A stretch of 64,000 bases of DNA from Tubulanus polymorphus (taxonomy: Eukaryota > Nemertea > Palaeonemertea > Tubulaniformes > Tubulanidae): positions 1 to 64,000 of the forward strand of contig NW_027437443.1 of the NCBI RefSeq assembly GCF_964204645.1, given 5' to 3'. Positions 1-49,559 of the stretch are shown here, piece by piece. The notes under the pieces are model-generated. The model did no database searches, was not told the DNA's origin, and saw only the letters and a program-made list of their open reading frames with translations. The first letter of the stretch is position 1, and the number at the start of each line of letters is the position of its first letter. A program made the translations under genes and the position numbers.

Positions 1-576
1 CCCCCCTGAATTGCCAAGTTGCTCTGAAACTCTAACTAAGGGAAAATGGAAAATATAGAGCTAATAAACCTATGGAATATCAACTAATACTTAAAAATTT
101 CAAATTCATGAGCTTGTTCTCAGTACTTACAAAAATGAGTTAATGTTTTGCGATGATTCGATGCCCTTTTAGTTATATGATATGCCCTGTTTTGGTGCAC
201 CCTAGTAAGTTACCTAATCATTGGTATTAGCCCTTTGTGAAAATATCCGATCGTGAAACTAAACCACAGACAGGTTACTGGCTAGGTGCACGCAACCCAT
301 CTGTGAATCAGACCCTAGATCCGCCCCTGATCACTTAAATTCTATAAAACTAAGTAAATAAAGCTATCAGAACGATAACCACACTCAAACGTCATCGTCA
401 GGTGTGACGATCTCTAGGGTGAGATCGAAACGTTGTGTATTCTATATATCTTAAATAATAGATTGAATAAATAAATTCTTTCAATTAAAAGTTTTTAAAT
501 TCTTTTAATCTGTAGATAATGGGTTTTTATCTTATTAAAGCTATCGGACTTAGATTTTCGAAGTCGTAAGACTAAC

Positions 577-805
577 CTGTATGCGTCACTATATTCATAT
601 TTTCTATCCCGACTGTGACAGTTTCGACTGTGAAATCATGAAAACAATTTGCGCTTCCAGTTCCTGCTATCGGCCATAGTTTACTGTAGCCGTTCTTGTT
701 GACTTTCAACAAGCGATCCAGCTTCTCGGGCAGCCGTTTCCACAAGTCCTCGTGGTGACTTCGAACGTTGACTGCGGCTTTGTGTGTAAATGAGGAAGAA
801 ACCAT
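577..805 (-). CDS. Unassigned coding exon (possible first coding exon), antisense to POLRMT intron
   Basis: On the minus strand an ATG at 805-803 opens 76 codons that end at a consensus-like donor (CATACAG|GTTAGT, intron starting at 576). The protein has the composition of a real exon, with blocks such as EDLWKRLPEKLDRLL, NGYSKLWPIAGTGSAN and CFHDFTVETVTVGIEN, and no low-complexity bias. I do not recognise the family. Any following exon would lie at 1-571 or further left; I found none. It lies left of the first visible POLRMT exon on the opposite strand, so it is either nested in a POLRMT intron, a neighbouring gene, or a remnant of a retrocopy. Confidence refers to it being coding, not to any function. 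Confidence 0.45.
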
Positions 806-1306
806 TTTGTCGAGCGAACATTTTCAAAGAATTTTTTCTTTTTCTAATTCACATGTATTTTGATACGCACATTAGGTTCTTACCTATATTGACGTTGATT
901 TTATTGTTTTCGTCGCAGTTATTCGCGATGTTACTTCCTACGTTTTGGAAGCAAAAAATCCAAACAAATATAGCTCGATACATTGTGTTGCTTTTGCGTG
1001 GAACTGAAATATAATTTCATGAAAGCTGAGGTTGATGAATTTTTCATGCAGCTATAATAAAACAACCATTAACAGTGGTTCTTTTTTTTTGGAAATACGG
1101 GGCAATGTTGTACGAAGCTTGGCATTTGATTTAAGCAGATTAGACTTTATGCAGCGAGAGCTAAATAAACATTGGGGAATATGAAAACTGGTTATAAAAC
1201 AACATGCTTGCATGTGAAATGCCCTAGTACACAATGATGGCCAGTTAAAAAAGTTCTGTGCCAACAGTGGTTTAATAATCGTTCCTCATTTCCTTTCCAT
1301 TTTCAG

Positions 1307-4300
1307 TCAACTTATTCCAGCCTTTTATACGATCTATAGAAGCCACGGGTTACATCAAAAACAAGAGCTCAAGGTACGATATTCAAGTTTTTAAATCGAT
1401 GAGTATTCCATTTATTTATTTGCGTCGGAGAGAAACTGATTATTTTCCCATTTATTCCAGCCTCATCCTTCGATAGTGAAGCTTTTTAAGGGTGCCGGCA
1501 ATAAAGAACTGATGTTTGAATTAAGCGAGGTACCGATGTTGATACCGCCTGTGCCTTGGGCTTCCGTTCATTACGGTGGAAATATGCTGGCGTCGAGTAA
1601 GTTTTATCCGAAATCTCCGAATTCAATAATCATCTAGCGAAATAATGATTAAAATATCTTCAAATATATTAAGAATTCTTTTTTAACTGACAAAACTTTC
1701 AAAGGTGCTTGAAACTCCTTTGATCTGAGCAAAATGGCCAAAATTCTTTTAAAACTCCTTCTATTTTGAGAAAAAGGCAATTAGAAATTTTTGTACTTTT
1801 ACTGTATTATTACGCCTAAATCAATAGATTTTGGACCAGGATTTTTTCTTTACCCAATCAGGCTGTTTCGGAATTAGAAATTAGAGTTTAGTAGTGTAAA
1901 GGATAATTATTGCTTACATACCAAATCGAATTACCGGTTTACTGAGATAAATAGTACCGATTTAGGAAGAGTGATGATATGAAAGTGATGCACTTCTTTT
2001 AAATTTGATTTTCTCCTTGAAAACTCCTTATATCCAGGCATGACAGAACCGTAGGGGCCCGGTTATGGGTTCGATTTTTGCATTATGTTTCATTCGATGT
2101 ATTTCTAGCTAAGATTATACGTCTGCCCGATCAAGCTCAACAACAGAGAGAAGTTCTGAACGCGACCCCGGCCTCACAGCTATACGCCGTATTCGATGCA
2201 CTGAACACCCTCTCGGCATGCGCTTGGGTTATCAATCAACCGGTGAGTTAGTATGGGTTATAGATCAGGATGGCCACTGACCTTGAAAACTGGGAAAACT
2301 CAGGGAATTCTGATAATGCTATTGACTACATCAATACGTGATTCAATGAAAAATGAATAAATTATTTTAAAACTAGAAATTTCTGATTAACATGTACTCT
2401 GAATTTTGTGTAATCACATGGAAAAATCTGGGAAAACCAAGAATTTGTAAATGGGTGGCAAGTGGCTACCCTGATAGATTTGATCTGGTTCAGCATGAAC
2501 ATTTCATTTCTTTCATTTCAGGTGTTGGATATAATCATAAACGTTTTCAATAACAAGGGCAGTAAAGACCTTGACATAGCTCGACCTCCATCGGAATGTC
2601 CTTCACCTCCGATCATCACCGCGTATGTATAAACCTATCAGATATATATATATATATAAACGTACGGGTATTTCGAATACAATGTCGATGAATCATTTCA
2701 GCGAGATGAGCCCCGAAGAAAAGTCAAAAGCAATGAAAGAACGAATGCAATTGAAACAGACTAGACAAGAGATGTATAGTTTATGGTGTAATGAGTTGTA
2801 TAGATTGTCGATTGCAAATCACGTGAGTTTCTAGAATAAGCGTATTTTTGCATTTGTTTCGACATTTTCATGCAGGTTTTGAGGGTTTTCCATATTCTGT
2901 GTTTTTTCACATAGTTCAGGGATAATGTATTCTGGTTTCCGCACAATATGGATTTTCGAGGAAGAGTGTACCCAACTCCACCACACTTCAATCATCTCGG
3001 TACGTAACCATCTTGAAATATGATCATTTTGTCGTACCGTATTTACTTCGTAACTCATTTATGATCCCAGGGTCTCCAAAGTGCTTGAAAGTGCTTACTT
3101 ATGAAAAAAAAATGAGTAAGGCCCTTTTCACAAAAATTTCAAAAAGTGCTTATGAAGAACTTACTTTGGCTTATGGTATTCCAAATTATTTTTGTGGATT
3201 CGTATTGTGGATTAGGAAGAGGGCCGCTGTCTGAAATGATTAGAAAAGTCTCACTTCTGCCTACAAAAATGCTTAGAAAGTGTACCGTACTTTTACTATC
3301 AATTAAAGTGCTTGTCTCAGCCTTAAGAGGTCTGGATGCAAACCTGTTACACAGTAGACTGGGTGTGCTGCGTGTGTGTGAGGGTAGCATCACGACACAA
3401 ATATTGCATGTTTCTGTGGCATGTTTTCCATTCCCGATATCTCATCTCGGTGCATGTTCACACATTACAGGAAGTGATGTCGTGCGTAGTATGTTGCTGT
3501 TCGCTAAAGGGAAACCGATGGGCGAGAAAGGATTAGATTGGTTGAAGATACATCTCATCAATTTGACGGGTTTGAAGAAAAGGTATGAGTTTGTATTTGC
3601 TTGTGACGGTAGTTCATGAGAATTTTGAATTTCGAGATTCTAAACCATGTGAACCATTTATATATTCCGTAGATGTTCCAATAAGGAGAGATTGGCTTAT
3701 GCTAACGAAATTATGTCGGAGATACTCGCATCCGCTGACAACCCGATAAATGTAAGTTTCATTCTGAAATGTATCAAAACTAGCGATCTGTTTTCATAGT
3801 TAATGTTTTTGTGTTTTATAATCGTAGACTAAATGGTGGCAAGAATCCGACGAACCGTGGCAGACGTTAGCGTGTTGTATGGAGATTGCCAAAGCCGTCA
3901 GATCACCAGATCACACTAAATATATCTGTCATTTTCCAGTACATCAGGTAACATTCATTTGATTAAATTTTGCTTGTGCGAAGTACTTGAAATGTAAAGA
4001 TTCAACGCTTCGATACGTTGACACTATATTATTATATCAAGTGAACCGAGTAGATATGGAGGTAACCAAATTGACTCAATTCATGCCAGTAACGGATTTT
4101 CACTCATTGCTCTTATACAAATACCAGATCGTCTCATTTCACTAGAAAAATGACATGGTAACTAGAAAATGACATGGTATCAACATGCTGAAACGTTGTG
4201 TCTGGATATCCCGTTATATAATTAACTTATTCGATTTCACAGAGCAATGATTCATGCTATTTTACAGGATGGTTCTTGTAATGGTCTTCAACACTATGCG

Positions 4301-6649
4301 GCATTAGGGCGGGATCAGGGCGGAGCTGAATCTGTCAATCTTTATCCGTTTGAGCGGCCGTCAGATGTTTACAGCGATGTAGCTGAATTGGTATGTGATC
4401 GATTATCTGGATTATTAAAGATTGATCATTATATGAAATCTTAGCGTCAATATGTTAATTCGACTAATATTCAAATATCCTGTCCGGTGCTGCCACCTTC
4501 ATGTCTCTGTATGCAGTTTGAGTCTTGTTAGTGTTAGTTTGTTGTCGGTCACCTTTCAGGCAAACTCTGTGAAAGGAATGCAATTATTGATTTTGACTGT
4601 TCCCACAGGCTGTTGATTGTTTCGATGATTGATAGAATGCACCCACCCCTCCCCCAGACAGCTGTGGCGTTAGAAGAAAAGCTGTTAGAAACACCGGTCA
4701 CATAAACCAAAATCAAATTAATCGATGAAATTTATCATGTTTTAATTCAGGTTGAACAAGAGCGATTCAAAGATATGAATAATGGAGTGGAGATTGCAAA
4801 AATTCTTGATGGATTCGTCAAACGAAAGGTATGCCTATAAAACCCACTGCTAGGTGCAGTATGAAATGAAAAACACTGCTCTGGTTTCTTGGGTGAAAAA
4901 GAACATTGGTTCGGGCTGCTTGGAAGATTGTTTGAATGAACCGGAACCTAAATCTGAAACACATCAGACATTTTAAGATGAAAGAAGAACATTATCAGCC
5001 ATGACCGCTATCCCCTACCTTTTAGACGTCTTCAATGCCTCTGCTCATAAACACAATATCATCTACTGGATCGTTTCTTTTTTGAGAATAGGTTATAAAA
5101 CAGACTGTAATGACTACCGTATACGGCGTAACTCGTTACGGCGCGAAGTATCAGATTCTACGTCAACTGAAGGATATTCCCGAGTTTCCGAAAGAACACG
5201 TTTGGCAGGCATCGCAATATTTGACCGAAAAGACTTTCTATTGTTTACAGTCTATGTTTTCGGCTACGAAAGAAATTCAGGTAGCTTCAGATCTTCCATT
5301 ATCAGCATCGTCAGATCAATAATGACGATGATGATAATATTTTGAATTTTGATATTCATTTCATGTTTCAAGCGAAGCCGATATGATATGAAATCAGATA
5401 TCTATATCTCATATGGATTTGATTTTAGGATTGGTTTGTTTTGTCGGCTCAGTTGATTTCAAAGATCGGCAATAAGCCGGTGGAATGGGTGACTCCACTT
5501 GGACTACCGGTTATACAACCGTACTATAAACAGAGCAAGTCGCGTTTGTACGGACTAGTGTCCACAAACCAGTTCAATATGCTCGAGTAAGTAATTGAAT
5601 GAAAATCTTCTAGAAAATTCTGCTCTTCCAGTAGTTACAGATCCGATTCAATTTTCATAGGAAACCGAACGCTGTCAAACAGAAGAATGCATTCCCTCCG
5701 AATTTCATCCATTCGTTAGATTCCACTCATATGATGTTGACGGCTCTTTCATGTTTACGGTAATTATGTGCAAAGTTTCAGCAATTCTAGCGTTGAATTA
5801 AACATCAGTATCCGCTATTCTGCATGTTGTTTTAACTCGTTTTAGCGAGGGTATAACGTACGTATCTGTGCACGATTGTTACTGGACTCATGCCTGTGAT
5901 ATTGATAGAATGAATAGAGTAAGTAGCTTTCTCAAATGGCACCAGTCGAGTGTACGTTTTTTGGTAAGAGTTCGCGCATTAGATATGTTTCTTATGTTAA
6001 CAGATCTGTAGAGAGCAGTTTGTGGCGTTACACAGCCAGCCTATATTGGAGGATTTGTCGCAATACTTGGTCGATAAGTTCGGATATAATGCGAGGTAAC
6101 TTTTCATTGAAGAAATTGTCAGGAATTCTTGATATGATTCGTGTTGATTGATAACTTTTGTCGTTGTTTTTAGTGAACTGCTAAACGATAATTCAGAATT
6201 GGATTTCACGATGAAGCTTTTAAACTCGGCGTTGAACAAAGTGCCTTCTAAAGGTTCGTATGATCTCACTAACATTGTGGAGAAGACATCATTGTATATT
6301 AGTTGTCGAATAAACACTATACTCCGTGTAAACTATAGATAAAAGAAGAAATCCCACACTTCGAATTTAAAATAATACGATTTAATTTATTCTTACGAAA
6401 CCACGTTTCGGCTGTTGACTAACAGCCATCATCAGGGGGAATGAAACCGTTCCACCTGATGATGGCTGTTAGTCAACAGCCGAAACGTTGTGGTTTCGTA
6501 AGAATAAATTTAATCGTATAATTTTAAATTCGAAGTGTGGGATTTCTTCATTTATCATTGTATATGTATTATGAAGGCATTACCTATTGTTTTTTGTAGG
6601 TTCGTTTGATTTAAAGAAGGTTTTAGAGTCCACATACTTCTTCAGTTGA
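1307..6649 (+). CDS. POLRMT: Mitochondrial DNA-directed RNA polymerase, C-terminal part (partial gene, 18 exons)
   Basis: Single-subunit T7-like RNA polymerase that transcribes mitochondrial DNA in the matrix. Exons by homology and splice sites: 1307-1373, 1461-1596, 2109-2242, 2522-2622, 2702-2822, 2915-2999, 3471-3582, 3673-3751, 3828-3947, 4268-4390, 4751-4828, 5092-5280, 5429-5586, 5661-5759, 5846-5918, 6004-6095, 6174-6253, 6600-6649. All phases join and give 631 codons to TGA at 6647-6649. Diagnostic blocks in order: [46 protein letters not shown] (palm aspartate), [15 protein letters not shown] (O/fingers helix), [24 protein letters not shown] (second catalytic Asp) and C-terminal STYFFS. 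The start codon, transit peptide, PPR repeats and promoter-binding N-terminal domain are not seen; they must lie left of the window or in an unrecognised exon before 1307. No frameshift or stop breaks the chain. The last intron holds a palindromic element and a duplicate-looking terminus (see findings). Confidence 0.96.
6338..6556. mobile_element. Palindromic foldback element in last POLRMT intron
   Basis: Two near-perfect inverted arms of about 100 bp. Left arm starts GATAAAAGAAGAAATCCCAC; right arm ends GTGGGATTTCTTCATTTATC; the centre reads CATCATCAGG ... CCTGATGATGG. ATCATTGTATAT occurs on both sides (6288-6299 and 6554-6565), a possible target duplication. Confidence 0.85.
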
Positions 6650-6763
6650 TGAAAATTCATGTAGCTGCTTGAAAATGTTGTTAACACTTCTTGTGGGTAT
6701 TAGTTAAATTGTGATTTGAAATGTATTGATTAATTTGGTGCTCAATTGTAGATAGAATTTACG

Positions 6764-6769
6764 AATAAA
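6764..6769 (+). terminator. Candidate polyadenylation signal of POLRMT
   Basis: AATAAA occurs 115 nt after the POLRMT stop codon, in AT-rich sequence followed by T-rich stretches. It is the first canonical signal downstream of the stop, so it is the likeliest 3' end. Not confirmed by transcript data. Confidence 0.5.
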
Positions 6770-7028
6770 ATTGTAGATATTTTCAAATTTTTGATAAACA
6801 CCGAGTTTTGTTGTACAGTATATGGATAGTTGTCTACATGATTGTTCGGTAGTTTGAGAAAGAGAGAGCTGATTATCTATCCATGTAAAGGATACAAGGA
6901 AGGACAAAGATAAAAAGTGATTAAAAGGTGCTTCAAGAATAACAGAATTCTGGTTGTCGGATCTTGACCATACAGTGTCGTCTCTATATTCATCATTAGT
7001 GGTGTATATGTGAACTAACATGAGGGCT

Positions 7029-7093
7029 GAATATTCCTTCTGCGGCATGCGAGTGAGAAACAAGTTCACTCACATGCCGTAGACGGAATATTT
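7029..7093. repeat. Imperfect inverted repeat after POLRMT
   Basis: Arms of about 25 bp, ATATTCCTTCTGCGGCATG on the left against CATGCCGTAGACGGAATAT on the right, with a short loop. Could be a miniature foldback or a 3' end hairpin. Confidence 0.55.
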
Positions 7094-9749
7094 GGTAATC
7101 ATTCTAGTTCACACGTTCACCGCTTAAGAGTCTGCATACCTGACTGGATATATGGAGGAGCTCGGTGTAGATTTCCTCTCCTTTGTGACTGCAGAAAAGT
7201 AACAAGAAATCAGCAGTTTTGATTTTCGTTCTTTATTTTAGGCTGCACATTCTTTTTACTGTAATTATCAACAATTTGTGTATCTTCAACAAAATCGCCA
7301 GTGCTCTATAATTAATAATGCTTTTCTTGTATCATCATCATCCGTCATTCCCCATCTCTAGTTTTTGGCAATATTTACATTCGTGAAGCAGACACAATGT
7401 TCCATTTACTGACAACAACCAGCAAAATTCACATCATGTATCGTATTATATCGTTATTATCTTAAGTCATTTTGAGACTTTTCAAATATTTACCAACAAA
7501 AATAAATTGCCATATCCAACTGCATGAAATGCTAACACACACGTAAATGAGCACGTTACAGGTTTGGCCTCTCTGTGTATTTCTAAAGGAACTTTTTCGC
7601 TGAATTTTCAAAAATCTCTAGCACGTGAAAGCATTTCTTGCAGCGGGAGATGATTTTACTATGATTGAATACATACAATATACATTTATACCATGTGTGT
7701 TCTCAACACTGTATTTCATCATGCAATGATAATAATAATAACATTGGTTAACTATCTATTTTTACATATAATATGAATCAATATTGAGGTAAACAAGGTT
7801 TAAGGTGGGTCATCCTATCTATACATGACTGTTACTATGTATATATGCATATATTAGATCAGATTTAAAGGTGGGATTTGAGTAGACTGTCCGACTAAAA
7901 GAAACTTTAAATCGTTCATTGCAGATAGTCTTCGGATCACAGTAAACATTTACTAAATTACAAGTACAGCGATTTTCAAAAGCGGCTTCATTTGCCAAAC
8001 CACAAAGAAACGTACCTGGTAATTGTTTTACTCTTGACATATTTCAAACACGTTTCTAATAACATTGTAGAGTGAAACCTCATTAATACGAATCTTGTTG
8101 GTAAATATGAAGTGGTTGTAATACATGAGTTTTGTATTACCCAAATTTGGATATAAATATGTTAGCTGGGATGTGCTGGAAGTCTTTAACAGAATTGTAT
8201 TAACAAGGTTCAACTGTCATCGGCTTGAAAATCAGGGCGTTTTTTACATAAATCAACTCTCAATTTGATATATTTCATACAGAATTAAGACTAATGTGTT
8301 TTCACAAGCAACTAAGCTTAACTAATATGTACATCATTTTTCTTGTCTTGATGAGTAACCAAATATTTGTTGAAAATCTATTCAAATTCATACATGCACT
8401 CATTGTAGATAATCCCTCCCCCCATGAAGACAGCGAAATAGACTACTTATTAAATGCCAATTAGTGAATCATACTAAAGCTTAGTTTATTAGGAGGGTTT
8501 TTCACGAGTAAATAATTGCTAATACTAATATTTTCACACCTAAATATAACGTACAAAAAAAAAAAATAAAATCATCATTATGCCTTAAGAAACATATGTA
8601 GCATTTAAAGAGCTAAAAACGTATGTAAGCTATCTGGTGCATAAAAAAACTTTTCGTTCATAAAATACAAATAAATCGCTTGACTAGATGTGTAAAATTA
8701 TCGCAAAATGAATATATTCGAGATATTTTCTCATTGAAGAATATTACCGGTATTCGAATAGATAATCTTATTTCTGCATTTCATTCATCATAGCAGGAAA
8801 ATACATCCTTATTCCAATATCTGGTATTAGTAAATGAGTTTCACAGTGTATATCAGGATGATTCCCCATATCCTCCAGTGCATACATCCAAAAATCCATT
8901 TGGAATATTTTGATACATCTAAAGGAATTTCCATAATCACTCAAATAATTCTGTAGCACTTCTTTCTATCAGATACACTATTAATCAATCATATCAAGCA
9001 AAAATTCATAAAGACTAGTCTTGAATTTTTGTATCAAGCTATATAGCTAAATCTTAATCAACCCCAACCACAACGATCTTGTGATTCAAGATTTCTATGA
9101 CTTTTGATTAGCGTTAAAACTGTTCATACAGTGATCGAGTCATGGATATTATGCAAACTAAATTTTCCTCCGTGTTAAAAAATAAATTAGATAAAAAACT
9201 CATTTAAATGTGAACAAAACGGAATGTCAAGCTAAAATGGAAAGTATGATCTTGCTCTCACAGGAATCGCTCAATAGAATCAATAATTTCTTCAAGCTTC
9301 AAAGATAAGGCAGTGCTGTTAATGTAATGGCTTTGAAATTGGTTGAAAGGCTTTAACCTCTCTTCGGACAAAGCCTATTTCAGACGTAAAAGCGTCGTAA
9401 GCCACAAGCAAGCAGTTCACTCAAAAAGAGAAAAGAGCTGTAATAAACATTTTACCCTGGCCAACTCACGAAAACACATCGCAGAAAAACGCATTTTCAT
9501 AAAAAAATACATTACATAAAACATGAAGCGAGACTAGCAAAATCTGAATAATTCATACGTAACAACTGAGAAATAACAAGTCGGTAGGATATAATATCAG
9601 TTACCAATACGGGCAACATGAAAAAAATGCGAATATTTTCAGACTCTGCCAGCTACAATCGAGTGTAGCACTATCACAAATCATCGTACACAGAGAGATA
9701 TAAGTTATATAATCTATCACATGTTATACTTTATATAATCTCTTTCTTG

Positions 9750-9780
9750 CTAATCTTCGGATCGATTTTCCGAAGATTAG
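9750..9780. other. Perfect 11-bp stem-loop in KIF1 3' flank
   Basis: CTAATCTTCGG at 9750-9760 and its exact complement CCGAAGATTAG at 9770-9780 enclose a 9-nt loop. It would lie in the KIF1 3' UTR if that UTR is at least 0.9 kb. It is not the histone stem-loop. Confidence 0.6.
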
Positions 9781-10572
9781 TTTCTCTACGCCATTACCCG
9801 ATTCAGAGGGGGACCCTTAACACCTTCGAGTCGAAAAACTTCTTTCAGTGATAAGAAATACGAAGAGAACGAAAGGGTGCCCGAACGAATCGTTCGAATT
9901 ACTTCCGAAATCGCGGTCCCAAATTTTTCGCTAATATCTAACAATATTTGTAGTTTATACTCTGGTATTTGATCGACAACATTTACACCCAAAACGAATG
10001 ATTGATGGGAATTAAAGCATCGATATTGATCGTAAATAACATCAACACTACAATATCTAGATTATTTACAGCCCTCGAAATAGAATTGAATATCCGAATA
10101 TCGTAGACATCATCATCAGTGACACTGCAAATGCGCTGCAAACACTTATATACTAAAACGACACTAACTACAGCATGATTTTAGTTACTAGAGTTATTCT
10201 ACTCCAAGCGCTAACATCAATTTTTTTCATTTGATTCAGCTCTGGATAATTTGCATTGAACGTTTGTTGATTATATTGAAGTACTGATAATTTGATTCAG
10301 GAGCCATTAATACACGTCGTAATGTCATCAATATTATGAGAGACACGAGTCGGGCAATAAATGACTAGTTAGAACGGCGAATCTATTCTATTCACGATAT
10401 CTTCACCGAATATTTCACTGTACATTACCGGGACCTGTGGATGACGACCGCACGTGAACCATAATTCAACTCTTCATAGCTTTTTTCTGCGTCACACGGA
10501 AACTAAGCGTTCAAAAGCCACAATATTAACACAGTACATGTACAATATATGTACAACGTTCTAGTACGATGT

Positions 10573-10574
<2 letters not shown>

Positions 10575-10607
<33 letters not shown>
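10575..10607. repeat. TA dinucleotide microsatellite
   Basis: Uninterrupted (TA)n tract just downstream of the KIF1 stop codon, within its 3' UTR. Another TA tract lies at about 24140-24172. Confidence 0.9.
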
Positions 10608-10613
<6 letters not shown>

Positions 10614-10638
10614 CTAGAGTGAATACGCGGTTTTGTAG

Positions 10639-47406
<36,768 letters not shown>

Positions 47407-49400
47407 GGTCGTAGCTGAAAAATCAAATTTCGATTGAAAAATAAACAGACAAGCCATAGGCAACAACGGTTCTCGGGCTCAGGATTGAACTCCGAAATTA
47501 CCATACATTATTATCCATAGAATTTTGTATATGTTGTACCTAGGGCCAATAGTTAAATTTTGTCAAGAAAACTTTTCAAATTTCAACCCTGTTCATAGAT
47601 TCTGGTTCTGCCACTAGGTGGCACGTTGGGTGCATTCTTAGCAATTCAGAACTAGACCCCTGATACTAATATTGTACCCAAGTTTCATCAAGATCAACCC
47701 AATATTAACACAGCTAAGTAGCTGAAAGACAGATAGACAGACACACATACAGACATATGCGGACAGACGTACGCGGTCAGTATGGAAGTACACGGTCAGT
47801 ACGGAAATAAGGGTGTCACCGAAGCCAGAGAACTAAGAATTCAAACTTTATCATCGGAGGAAATCACAAATATCTCTATCACATTCTCCATTAGTTCATG
47901 AATATTTCATTGTGCAATTACTTTGATTCCCTGCGTTGCATTTATCAATGTAGCCTATACATATTTCATATATGATTACGCCTATATATATATACAATAC
48001 AGATGTGCACTAGGTAATTTCGGTAAACACAATCTTTTATATTACATACATCCGTGCTACCAGTAACAGTTACACAACTGTTTCATAGACTAATAGATCG
48101 AATTCCGTGACAGTTCGAGAAAAAAGTACTCTACAACCTGCGCCAGGTGATAATCGAAGCCAAGTGACATATGTTATATTAACTGAATATAGTAGTATTC
48201 TTACCTTGATTGTCAGTATTTTTCAATAAACAAAGTTATCGTGTTGGTAGTCTATCACCTGAAATAAATAATGTGACGTATTGTTTAATTCGTTGAAGAA
48301 GAGAATACTGTCAGGGTCCCTACCAACCATTCCTGGATATAAGGAGCCTCTGCATCACTTTCATATCCCAATTACTGTAGAGTCCTCCTAAATCGGTACT
48401 GTTTATCTTGTTAAACCATTAAACCATTAAAATTTGGTGGTTGCAAATTTTCATCCTATACACTACCAAAACTCAGCTTCTAATTCGGTAACAAAAATCT
48501 TGGTCCCAACTGTATAGATTTAGGCATAGTCTACTATACAACTACAAAATAGACAAAGATTTCTAATTGCCTCCCTCAAAATTGAAGGAGTTTTAAAGGA
48601 GTTTTGGGCATTTTGCTCAAGTTAAAGGAGCAAGCAAGGTTCAAGCACCTTAAAAAGCATTTTTCATTTAGAAGGAAACAAGGAGTTGGCGGGACCCTGA
48701 CTGTTTTCAGTATGATTACTATTTCTATCACCACTATGTCCACTGCAGTCAGACATCTTGAATAAGAATTTTCTTCCATCAACAAAGACAATAACAGGAG
48801 TCAACAATAAGGGGAGATAAAGTCCGTTAAATAAGGCTGCATGAACCTATCTAAACATTACATACTAAGCCTAAATTTCAAAACAAATTCTTGAAAATAA
48901 GATAAAACAACTCCTTTACCTCTCTCGAAGCAGATCGAATCGTAATCCACAATTATCCAAATACTTCATATTTAAAATTTGGAAAATAATACCCAAAATA
49001 TCATATGATAATCCCGGTACTGTTAAATGCTGTATGCGTCTGTTTGTTTCAACTCAGCAGCACAAACCCGTCGACGCTGATGTACTTTCAAATATACGGA
49101 GAAGAAGAAAGATAGAAGAAAATTCCATAAATTAAAAAAGTCAGACCGAGGCGAAACAACTGTACGCGCGTACGCCGGATCAGCGAGAGATTAATTCCAG
49201 TTTGTATCACTCCGTAAAAAATAAATATATAATTCGATAAAGCTATCTATCGTAAAGTCTAGACCACTCGAGATTTTTTCAGCGTTCCGGCTTTGTTTTT
49301 TTTTTCTACTCGTGATCGACGATGACAACAGCGGCGGCGACGAGTCGAGCGCGATTCAGACGTGCTTCGTGTACTATCGGGAATAAATTATGCCGCGTTT
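47407..49400 (-). promoter_or_regulatory. KIF1 5' UTR exons and promoter area
   Basis: The ATG exon extends 8 nt upstream to an acceptor at 47415 (TTTTTCAG). A further non-coding exon is supported at 48258-48205 (TTTCAG acceptor, AATCAAG|GTAAGAAT donor), and a donor-like CGAGAG|GTAAAG at 48920-48914 could end the first exon. CpG-containing sequence around 49.3-49.5 kb is a plausible promoter. The transcription start is not determinable from sequence. Confidence 0.4.
48312..48709. mobile_element. CAGGGTCCC element, about 0.4 kb
   Basis: Ends CAGGGTCCCTACCAACC and GGCGGGACCCTG, interior with TCACTTTCATATCCCAATTA and GGAGTTTTAAAGGAGTTTT. Related copies: about 1680-2062, 18461-18845 and 39621-40244 (the last with another repeat nested inside). 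Confidence 0.75.
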
Positions 49401-49559
49401 CGTCGACTAACGACGTCACTGCCTTCCGTCGATATTGATCGTTTGTCGCGACTCGAGGGATGGTTATCGTAGTCGTTCGTATCGCGGTGGCTGCGGCGAT
49501 CGCATCGAATCAAACGTTGAATGTTTGAACAATGGCTGATTTGACATCGGGGAAAATTT

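Larger units (their letters stand above)
6650..10638. other. Convergent 3' zone between POLRMT and KIF1
   Basis: No gene found. The AT-rich stretch should contain the short POLRMT 3' UTR on the left and a long KIF1 3' UTR on the right; several TTTATT (minus-strand AATAAA) motifs occur, for example near 7235. It holds an imperfect hairpin at 7029-7093, a perfect stem at 9750-9780 and a TA microsatellite near 10575-10607. Open frames here have no recognisable homology. Confidence 0.6.

Noticed and set aside
3146-3619. 157-codon plus-strand ORF overlapping a POLRMT exon
   Set aside because: Wrong-frame extension of repeat sequence into exon 3471-3582; only the last part in the exon matches POLRMT.
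9786-9992. 68-codon minus-strand ORF in the KIF1 3' flank
   Set aside because: No homology recognised, lies downstream of the KIF1 stop, and no splice context; probably chance.
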